From Salsipaludibacter albus (GTDB lineage Bacteria > Actinomycetota > Nitriliruptoria > Nitriliruptorales > Nitriliruptoraceae), in NCBI RefSeq assembly GCF_019798055.1, contig NZ_JAHOPH010000008.1:1-64000 (forward strand): DNA of 64,000 bases. Direction: 5' to 3'. Below are positions 54,452 through 61,019 of the stretch, piece by piece (position 1 is the first letter of the stretch; every line of letters begins with the position of its first letter). Made by a program: the position numbers and the translations under genes. Below the pieces are notes generated by a model. It did not search any database. It saw only the letters and a list, made by a program, of their open reading frames with translations, and was not told the origin of the DNA.

Positions 54452-55648
54452 TCAGGCGAGCCGACGGACGGCCTCGTCGAGCAAGTACCAGCCGCGGTCG
54501 GTCGCCCGGACCCGGCCGCACGCGGTCTCGACCAGGTCGTGGGCCATCGCGTCCTCCAGGGCGAGGGGGTCCAGCGGCGGGACGTCGTGGGGGTGCAGGC
54601 CGTCGCGCAGCCGCAGCCCCAGGAGCAGCCGCTCGAGCCGTCGCTCGTCGAGGTCGAGCTGCTCGGTGGCCGCCGCGGGATCCTCGTCGGCCTCGACCGC
54701 CGCGAGCCAGGTGCCCACGCCTCGCGGGTTCCACCAGCGCCGGCCGTCGAGGTGGCCGTGGGCCCCGACCCCGAAGGCCAGGTAGTCCCCATGGCGCCAG
54801 TACAGGACGTTGTGGCGTGAGCGTGTCCCGGGCGTCCGGGCCCAGTTGCTGACCTCGTAGTGCTCGAAGTCGGCCGCGGCCAGGCGGTCACGGGCCAGGT
54901 CGAAGCGGTCGGCGGCGACGTCGTCGTCGACGTCGGGCAGCTCACCGCGGGCGCGTCGACGACCGAACGGGGTATTGGTGTGGATCGACAGGGCGTAGGC
55001 CGACAGGTGGTCGACCCCTGCCCCCAGGGCCGCCTCCAGGCTGCGGGCGAAGTCGTCGTCGGTCTCGCCCGGCGTGCCGTAGATCAGGTCGAGGCTGACC
55101 TGCGCGATGCCGGCGGCACGTGCCTCGGCCACGGCCTCCACGGGACGGTCGGCCGTGTGGCCGCGCTCGAGGGTGGCCAGCACGTGGGGCGCGAACGACT
55201 GGGCGCCCATCGAGACCCGGGTCGCCCCGGCGTCGACCAGGGCGGTGAACATCGCGGGGCCGACGGTCTCCGGGTTCGCCTCGACCGTGGTCTCGACGTC
55301 GTCGGCGAGGTCGGCGTGGTCGTCCACCGTGGCCAGGATCGACGCGAGCTCGTCCGGCGGCAGCAGGGTCGGGGTCCCGCCACCGACGAACACCGAGGTC
55401 ACGGTGGGCCAGGGATGCTCGCCGGCACCGTCGCGCCCACCGTCCAGCACGCGCACCAGTCGTCGCCGCAGCGCCGTGGCATACCGGGCCATCTGGGCAT
55501 CGGCATCGGCGGGGTCGGCGACGTGCGTCGCGAAGTCGCAGTAGCCACAGCGGTGGCTGCAGAACGGCACGTGGAGGTACAGGCCGAACCCGGCCGCGGT
55601 GCCGGACTCGACGGGGTGGTCCAGCCACCGACGGACGTCGTCAGCCAT
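54452..55648 (-). CDS. hemW: Radical SAM heme chaperone HemW
   Basis: 398 residues. LYLHVPFCSHRCGYCDFAT gives the CxxxCxxC cluster site, then SVFVGGGTPTLLPPDEL, VEANPETVG, RVSMGAQSF and DLIYGTPGETDDD, followed by the HemN-type C-terminal domain. HemW lacks the extra Cys of true HemN and hands heme to client proteins. ATG at 55648 overlaps the stop of a small membrane-protein gene by eight bases. It sits in the usual lepA-hemW-hrcA neighbourhood. Confidence 0.94.
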   Translation of the reverse strand: MADDVRRWLDHPVESGTAAGFGLYLHVPFCSHRCGYCDFATHVADPADADAQMARYATALRRRLVRVLDGGRDGAGEHPWPTVTSVFVGGGTPTLLPPDELASILATVDDHADLADDVETTVEANPETVGPAMFTALVDAGATRVSMGAQSFAPHVLATLERGHTADRPVEAVAEARAAGIAQVSLDLIYGTPGETDDDFARSLEAALGAGVDHLSAYALSIHTNTPFGRRRARGELPDVDDDVAADRFDLARDRLAAADFEHYEVSNWARTPGTRSRHNVLYWRHGDYLAFGVGAHGHLDGRRWWNPRGVGTWLAAVEADEDPAAATEQLDLDERRLERLLLGLRLRDGLHPHDVPPLDPLALEDAMAHDLVETACGRVRATDRGWYLLDEAVRRLA

Positions 55649-55820
55649 CGCCCCGGCTCGGTCCGTCAGGCTCGTCGGAGGACGCGCCCAGGCCCCGGAA
55701 GCCACCGAAGGCGGTCGCGAACGCGATCACGAACGGCACGCCCAGCACCAGGTCGTCCAGGGCCAACCCGAGCGCGAGCCCGATCGGGATCGCGATCGCC
55801 CAGGCGACGCCGCGACTCAT
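55641..55820 (-). CDS. Small membrane protein (59 aa)
   Basis: MSRGVAWAIAIPIGLALGLAL starts a chain with two hydrophobic segments and a short acidic tail (DEPDGPSRGDG). Its ATG overlaps the stop of the preceding 59-residue gene (ATGA) and its stop overlaps hemW by eight bases. No family recognised. The tight overlaps on both sides support it being real. Confidence 0.65.
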   Translation of the reverse strand: MSRGVAWAIAIPIGLALGLALDDLVLGVPFVIAFATAFGGFRGLGASSDEPDGPSRGDG

Positions 55821-55996
55821 GCGACCTCGTCGGTCGCGGGCTGCTCGGCGAGGGTCCGGCGTGGCCACTGCCGGGTCACCAGCGCGGCGGCCAGCAGGCC
55901 GACCGCGGCACCGACGGCCACGTTGTCGAGGATCGTGCCCACCAGCACGATCGCCGCCATCACCAGTGCGGCGTGCAGTCCGGTCTCTCTCAGCAT
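55817..55996 (-). CDS. Small membrane protein (59 aa), first of a pair
   Basis: Reads MLRETGLHAALVMAAIVLVG, then TILDNVAVGAAVGLLAAALV and a basic segment (TRQWPRRT) with an acidic end. Two likely membrane helices. GGGAGGG lies five bases before the ATG, a strong Shine-Dalgarno, and the stop overlaps the next gene by four bases. Function unknown; it may form a two-component membrane complex with the next small protein. Confidence 0.65.
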   Translation of the reverse strand: MLRETGLHAALVMAAIVLVGTILDNVAVGAAVGLLAAALVTRQWPRRTLAEQPATDEVA

Positions 55997-56079
55997 CGGT
56001 CCCTCCCGGTCGACCGATCACGGTATCGCCCGGCTCGACCGGGCCGGGATGTCTCCCGCGTGGGGGCCCGGGGCCGGCT

Positions 56080-56862
56080 TCACCGGCCGGTGAAGCGTGC
56101 CTCCCGGCGCTCGAGGAACGAGGCGACCCCCTCGGCGGCGTCCTCGGAGGCCAGGACCTCGGCCAGCAGGCCCCGCAGGTGGTCGGCGGCCGCGGCGTCG
56201 CCGTCGGCCCGGGCGACCCGGGCGTTGGCCAGGGTGCCCCGGACACCCAGCGGTGCCTGGCGCGCGACGAGGTGGGCGAGCGCGGTCGCCCGGTCGAGCT
56301 GCTCGCCGGGCGCCACGACCTCCTGGACCAGGCCGATCCGGTGGGCCTCGGCGGCACCGAACTCCTCGGCGGTCAACAGCCAGCGCATGGCGTTGCCCCA
56401 CCCGAGCTGGCGCGGTGCACGCATCGTCGCACCACCGAACGGCAGGATCCCGCGCCCGATCTCGAGCTGGCGGAACCGGACGTCGTCGGCCGCGACCACG
56501 ATGTCGGCGGCCAGCGCGAGCTCGATCGACAGGGTGAACGCGATGCCCTGCACGGCCAGCACGACCGGCTTGTCGACCGGCTCCCCGAACACGCCGAACG
56601 GGTCGACCCCGCCACCGCCCAGCGCCCCCGGACCGTGCTCGGCGACGTGGGGTCCCACCTCGGCCAGGTCCAGCCCGGCCGAGAAGTGGTCACCGTGCCC
56701 GTGGAGCACCCCGACCCGCAGCTCGTCGTCGTCCGCCAGCCGCTGGTAGGCCGCCGACACCTCCTCGATCACGGCCATGTTCCAGGCATTGCGCTTGTCG
56801 GCCCGGTCCACCCCGATCACCAGGACGTGCCCGTCCACCTCGGTCGTCACCACGTCACCCAT
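56080..56862 (-). CDS. Enoyl-CoA hydratase/isomerase-family protein
   Basis: 260 residues. The crotonase segments are present: RADKRNAWNMAVIEEV, HGDHFSAGLDLAEV, VVLAVQGIAFTLSIELALAADIVVAAD, IGRGILPFGGATMRAPRQLGWGNAMRWLLTAEEF and AHRIGLVQEVV. The usual second catalytic Glu region reads LPFGGATMR, so some activities other than hydration (isomerase, hydrolase) remain possible. ATG at 56862 with GGAGGA upstream. Not in a clear fatty-acid operon. Confidence 0.88.
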   Translation of the reverse strand: MGDVVTTEVDGHVLVIGVDRADKRNAWNMAVIEEVSAAYQRLADDDELRVGVLHGHGDHFSAGLDLAEVGPHVAEHGPGALGGGGVDPFGVFGEPVDKPVVLAVQGIAFTLSIELALAADIVVAADDVRFRQLEIGRGILPFGGATMRAPRQLGWGNAMRWLLTAEEFGAAEAHRIGLVQEVVAPGEQLDRATALAHLVARQAPLGVRGTLANARVARADGDAAAADHLRGLLAEVLASEDAAEGVASFLERREARFTGR

Positions 56863-56920
56863 CGATTCCTCCTCGGCTCCCGCCAGTCTGCCCGACCCCT
56901 GGACGTCGAGAGCGCCGTCC

Positions 56921-57081
56921 GGCGTTCCACCCGGACAGCACCCGGACCGAACGCCGACGCGCCGAGCCGAGACCACCGCCCGGCGTTCCACCCTGACAGC
57001 ACCAGGGCCGAACGCCAACGAGGACCTCGACCTCCCCCGCCGTCTGGCGTTCCACCCGGACACCATCCGGACCGAACGCCG
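56921..57081. repeat. Intergenic array of three 36-base palindromic units (array 4)
   Basis: Units at 56921-56956, 56982-57017 and 57046-57081, separated by 25 and 28 bases. Each begins GGCGTTCCACCC and ends GAACGCC, so the arms GGCGTTC/GAACGCC pair over seven bases. They fill most of the 238-base gap between the ATPase gene and the crotonase gene, both leftward. Same length and ends as arrays near 11.1 and 31.1 kb, with a different middle (GGACAGCACC type). Confidence 0.75.
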
Positions 57082-57100
57082 TTGGCAGCACGACGAGACT

Positions 57101-58288
57101 TCAGCGGTCGGCGAGGTGGCGGTCGAGGCCGGGCAGGGCGAACTCGAGGTGGCCGTCGCCGGTCGCACGCAGCAACCCGTGGCGGTCGACCAGGGCCTGC
57201 TGGGTCGACCCCAGGGCCGACGAGGTCGTGCCCATGGCCGCGGCGATCCCGGGGGTGGTGCGCTGGGTCGGCGGCACCGTGGCGGCCGCACGCAGGTACT
57301 CGCGCTGGCGGTCGCCGAGCTCACGCAGACGCTGTTCGTAGAAGTCGTCGACCAGTGGCTGGGCGGCGGTGACGCCACGCCGGACCTCGTCGACGGTGAT
57401 CACCTCGCCACTGCCGGCGTTGTAGACCTGCTGGCCGTAGACGTGGAGGAAGTACGGGTAACCCCCGGAGGCGTCGGCCAACAGGTCCAGCGCGTCGGCG
57501 TCGATGTCGGCGCCCCCGTCACGGACGAGTGCGCGCAGCCCCTCGCGCAGGTCGCCCGGGGACAGCGGCCCCAGCCGGACCGGGCGGGAGCGCTCGCCGA
57601 AGGTCGACCCGGCCCGGCGGAGGCGGTCGACCAGGCCCGGCAGCCCGGCCACGACGACACCCAGGGGGAGGCTGTCGCGTCGCAGCGCCCCCGAGCGGTC
57701 GTCCCGGGACTCGACCACCATGCCCTGGACCTCCTGGACGGCGTAGAAGAACTCGCCGATGGCGTCGACCCCGATGTTCTGCGCCTCGTCCACCAGCACG
57801 AGCAGGACGTTGCCGTCGTCACGGGCGAGCCGGGCGGCGCCCTCCAGCAGCCGGGCCAGCTCGCCGCCGCGGTCGACGTCGTCGTCGGGGGCGAGGTCGA
57901 TCGACACGCCGCCGGGCCCGACCTCGATGCCGGCCAGGCGACGCAGGGCCTCCCGCAGCCCGTGCGACATGCTGGCGGCGAGGTCCTCGCGCGCGACCAG
58001 GTCGGCGAGCTGGCGGCACAGCCGGCCGATGACGGCGTCGCCGCGGGTGGCGGCGGCCCGCACGACCCAGCGACCGAGTTCGCGTTGCTCCTGCTCGAAC
58101 TCGCGCAGCAGGCTGGTCTTGCCGAAGCCACGGTCGGCGGTCACCATCCGGGCCTGCTCGTAGGTGCCGGTCGCGAGGCGGTCGACCATCAGCTCGAGGT
58201 CGGCGAACTCGGGCTTGCGGCCGGCGAAGACGCGGGGGAGGTTGCCGAAGCCGGGGGTGAAGGGGTTGTCGCGTGGGGTGCGGGCCAT
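57101..58288 (-). CDS. Orc1/Cdc6-like AAA ATPase
   Basis: 395 residues. PRDNPFTPGFGNLPRVFAGR is the usual start of this family. Walker A is TADRGFGKTSLL, where the first Gly of GxxxxGK is Ala; Walker B is LVLVDEAQN and a sensor region follows (LPLGVVVAGLPGLVDRLRRAG). The C-terminal winged-helix part (LRELGDRQREYLRAAATV) is typical of archaeal-type Orc/Cdc6 relatives found in bacteria. Role unknown; may bind DNA. ATG at 58288; the frame extends further upstream but loses similarity. Confidence 0.82.
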   Translation of the reverse strand: MARTPRDNPFTPGFGNLPRVFAGRKPEFADLELMVDRLATGTYEQARMVTADRGFGKTSLLREFEQEQRELGRWVVRAAATRGDAVIGRLCRQLADLVAREDLAASMSHGLREALRRLAGIEVGPGGVSIDLAPDDDVDRGGELARLLEGAARLARDDGNVLLVLVDEAQNIGVDAIGEFFYAVQEVQGMVVESRDDRSGALRRDSLPLGVVVAGLPGLVDRLRRAGSTFGERSRPVRLGPLSPGDLREGLRALVRDGGADIDADALDLLADASGGYPYFLHVYGQQVYNAGSGEVITVDEVRRGVTAAQPLVDDFYEQRLRELGDRQREYLRAAATVPPTQRTTPGIAAAMGTTSSALGSTQQALVDRHGLLRATGDGHLEFALPGLDRHLADR

Positions 58289-58369
58289 GTGGTCACCGGT
58301 CGTGGGGGTTCCGGTGGCGACGGCCCGACCGGCCGCACTGGCCGACGCGCCGGTCACCTTCCGTCTGGA

Positions 58370-58381
58370 GGTAACATTACC
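58370..58381. promoter_or_regulatory. GGTAACATTACC palindrome upstream of the ATPase gene
   Basis: Five-base arms GGTAA/TTACC around CA. On the minus strand it reads GGTAATGTTACC and contains TAATGT, a good -10 hexamer, about 80 bases before the ATPase ATG. It could be both promoter core and operator. The similar GGTAGACCTACC near 1.7 kb has the same arm type. Confidence 0.4.
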
Positions 58382-58404
58382 CCGGTTGCGTGACACGTCC
58401 CCTC

Positions 58405-58433
58405 GGCGTTCGGACCCAACCGGCCGAAACGCC
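58405..58433 (-). terminator. Hairpin after lepA
   Basis: Arms GGCGTTCGG and CCGAAACGCC, with one bulged base, ending two bases before the lepA stop on the minus strand. Its ends resemble the GGCGTTC/GAACGCC arms of the intergenic arrays, but it is a single shorter unit. Confidence 0.5.
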
Positions 58434-58435
58434 GG

Positions 58436-60334
58436 TCAGGAGGTGGGGCCGGTCGAGCGGAGGGCGGCGACGAAGGCCTCCTGCGGGACGTCGACGGAAC
58501 CGACGGCCTTCATCTTCTTCTTGCCCTCCTTCTGCTTCTCGAGCAGCTTGCGCTTGCGGGACACGTCACCGCCGTAGCACTTGGCCAGCACGTCCTTGCG
58601 CCGGGCCTTGATCGTCTCGCGGGCGATCACCTTGGCCCCGATCGCGGCCTGGATCGGCACGTCGAACATCTGCCGCGGGATCAACCCGCGGAGCCGCTCG
58701 ACCATGTTCTTGCCGAACTCGTAGGCGTTGTCGCGGTGCACGATCGCGCTGAACGCGTCGACCGGCTCCTTGTTGAGCAGCACGTCGACCCGCACCAGGT
58801 CCGCCGCGGCGTAGTCGGTCGGCTCGTAGTCCAGCGACGCATAGCCCCGGCTGAGCGACTTCAGCTGGTCGAAGAAGTCGGTGATGATCTCGCCCAGCGG
58901 GAGCAGGTAGCGCATCTCGACCCGCTCCTCGGTGAGGTAGTCCATCGACTCCATCGTCCCGCGACGGCCCTCGCACAACTGCATGATCGGGCCCACGTAG
59001 TCGTTGGGCACCAGGATCATCGCGTGCACCATCGGCTCGGCGACGCGCAGGATCTCGTTGGGCGCGGGCAGGTCCTGGGGGTTGGAGACCACCTGCACGA
59101 CCTCGTCGCCCTCCTCGTCCAGCGCCGGCAGCCCCTTCTGGTTCGGGTCCTGCATCGTGACCCGGTAGCTGACACTCGGCGCCGTGGTCACCAGCGGGAT
59201 GTCGAACTCGCGGTCGAGCCGCTCGGTGATGATCTCGAGGTGGAGCAGCCCCAGGAACCCCGCGCGGAACCCGAACCCCAGCGCCGCGGAGGTCTCGGGC
59301 TCGAAGGTGAACGACGAGTCGTTCAGGCGCAGCTTGTCCAGCGCCTCGCGCAGCATCGGGAAGTCCCCCGAGTCCATCGGGTACAGCCCCGAGAACACCA
59401 TCGGCAGGGGCTCGCGGTACCCGGGCAGGGCGACCACGTTGGCCGCACGACGATCGGCCAGCGTGACCGTGTCCCCCACCTTGGCCTCGCTGACCTCCTT
59501 GATGGCCGCCGACAGCACCCCGACCTCGCCGGGCCCGAGTGCGTCGATCGCGACCTCCTCGGGCGAGTGGACCGCGAGGTCGTCCACTTCCCCGGTGAAG
59601 CCGGTGGCCATCATCCGGATCGCCTCGCCGGAGGTCACCGTGCCGTCGACGACCCGGAAGTACACCAGGGTGCCGCGGTAGGAGTCGTAGACCGAGTCGA
59701 ACACCAGCGCCCGGAGCGGGGCGTCGACGTCGCCGGTCGGGGCCGGCACCCGCTCGACGATCGCGTCGAGCACGCGGTCCACGCCCTCGCCGGTCTTGGC
59801 CGAGATCCGGATCACGTCGTCGGGGTCGCCGCCGATGATGGCGGTCATCTCCCGGGCGACCTCGTCGGGGCGGGCGGCCGGCAGGTCGATCTTGTTGAGG
59901 ACCGGGATGATCTCGAGGTCGGCGTCCACCGCCAGGTAGAGGTTGGCGATCGTCTGCGCCTCCATCCCCTGGGCGGCGTCGACCAGCAGGATCGCACCCT
60001 CGCAGGCGTTGATCGCCCGGGACACCTCGTAGGAGAAGTCGACGTGGCCGGGGGTGTCGATGAGGTTGAGCAGGTACTCGCCGGACCCGCGCGCACCGGC
60101 ATGGGTCGCGTCGTTGCCGGGCGTGGCCGGGAAGTTGAACGGCAACCGGGCGGTCTGGGCCTTGATGGTGATGCCGCGCTCGCGCTCGATGTCCATCTTG
60201 TCGAGGTACTGGGCACGCATGTGACGGGGATCGACCAGTTCGGTGACCTGCAGCATGCGGTCGGCCAGCGTCGACTTGCCGTGGTCGACGTGCGCCACGA
60301 TGCAGAAGTTGCGGATGCGGTCGATGGGATACAC
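58436..60334 (-). CDS. lepA: Elongation factor 4 (LepA)
   Basis: 632 residues from a GTG. G motifs [17 protein letters not shown] and NKID are complete, then EF-G-like domains and the C-terminal LepA-only domain ([52 protein letters not shown]). It has an extra loop of about 12 residues ([12 protein letters not shown]) before the [12 protein letters not shown] segment, not usual in the family. Back-translocates ribosomes under stress. Divergent from rpsT. Confidence 0.97.
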   Translation of the reverse strand: MYPIDRIRNFCIVAHVDHGKSTLADRMLQVTELVDPRHMRAQYLDKMDIERERGITIKAQTARLPFNFPATPGNDATHAGARGSGEYLLNLIDTPGHVDFSYEVSRAINACEGAILLVDAAQGMEAQTIANLYLAVDADLEIIPVLNKIDLPAARPDEVAREMTAIIGGDPDDVIRISAKTGEGVDRVLDAIVERVPAPTGDVDAPLRALVFDSVYDSYRGTLVYFRVVDGTVTSGEAIRMMATGFTGEVDDLAVHSPEEVAIDALGPGEVGVLSAAIKEVSEAKVGDTVTLADRRAANVVALPGYREPLPMVFSGLYPMDSGDFPMLREALDKLRLNDSSFTFEPETSAALGFGFRAGFLGLLHLEIITERLDREFDIPLVTTAPSVSYRVTMQDPNQKGLPALDEEGDEVVQVVSNPQDLPAPNEILRVAEPMVHAMILVPNDYVGPIMQLCEGRRGTMESMDYLTEERVEMRYLLPLGEIITDFFDQLKSLSRGYASLDYEPTDYAAADLVRVDVLLNKEPVDAFSAIVHRDNAYEFGKNMVERLRGLIPRQMFDVPIQAAIGAKVIARETIKARRKDVLAKCYGGDVSRKRKLLEKQKEGKKKMKAVGSVDVPQEAFVAALRSTGPTS

Positions 60335-60433
60335 GACGGGGCAGGGCCTCAGATGGTGGGAAACGCGCGAACCGCGAGCGTACCGACGGGCCCTGTCTCC
60401 TCGATCCTCCCCGATCGCGGCTCCGGGTCCGTG

Positions 60434-60463
60434 TTGCCGCACCCGGGTGGAAGGGGTTACCCT
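60434..60463 (+). promoter_or_regulatory. Promoter of rpsT
   Basis: TTGCCG (60434-60439), 18-base spacer, TACCCT (60458-60463), which fits an actinobacterial housekeeping promoter. It lies about 105 bases before the rpsT GTG, leaving a leader of about 100 bases. Confidence 0.6.
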
Positions 60464-60568
60464 GTCGTCCTTCCGTCGTCGAGGCACTCGCGCGGCGCGC
60501 CGTCGCGCCTGCAAGCGCCCGTGACTCCTCGCACGACCCTCCCACTCACGACCAGTCGAGGCCCCGCC

Positions 60569-60835
60569 GTGGCGAACATCCAGAGCCAGATCAAGCGCAA
60601 CCGCCAGAACACCACCCGGCACGACCGCAACAAGGGTGTCCGCACCCGCCTGAAGACCGACCTGAAGAGCTTCCGGGTCGCCGCCGAGCAGGAGGACGCC
60701 ACCGCAGCCCGCGAGGCGTTCACCGTCGCCTCGCGTGCGCTCGACAAGGCGGCCACGAAGGGCATCATCCACGCCAACAACGCGGCCAACAAGAAGTCCC
60801 GCATGGCCCGCCGCCTGGCCGAGCTCGAGGCCTGA
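60569..60835 (+). CDS. rpsT: 30S ribosomal protein S20
   Basis: 88 residues from a GTG with GAGG seven bases upstream. The sequence [21 protein letters not shown] and [25 protein letters not shown] is typical S20: small, basic and helical. Binds 16S rRNA early in assembly. Divergent from lepA, a conserved arrangement. Followed by a perfect hairpin. Confidence 0.97.
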   Translation: MANIQSQIKRNRQNTTRHDRNKGVRTRLKTDLKSFRVAAEQEDATAAREAFTVASRALDKAATKGIIHANNAANKKSRMARRLAELEA

Positions 60836-60866
60836 GACCCGACTCCCGTGACTGCCGCGTGGACTC

Positions 60867-60896
60867 CGAACGGACGCCCGTGGTGGCGTCCGTTCG
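60867..60896 (+). terminator. Hairpin terminator after rpsT
   Basis: CGAACGGACGCC and GGCGTCCGTTCG are perfect 12-base arms around a CGTGGT loop, 32 bases after the rpsT stop. No long U-tract follows. Confidence 0.8.
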
Positions 60897-61019
60897 TGCA
60901 TTCGGGGGTCCTGTTCGCACAGCGGGCTGACAAGTAGGCTCGCCACGACGGCAATGGCGCCGTCACGGCCACGACCGTGATCCACGGGGGAACACGACAT
61001 CCCACCGCGGACCGGCCTC

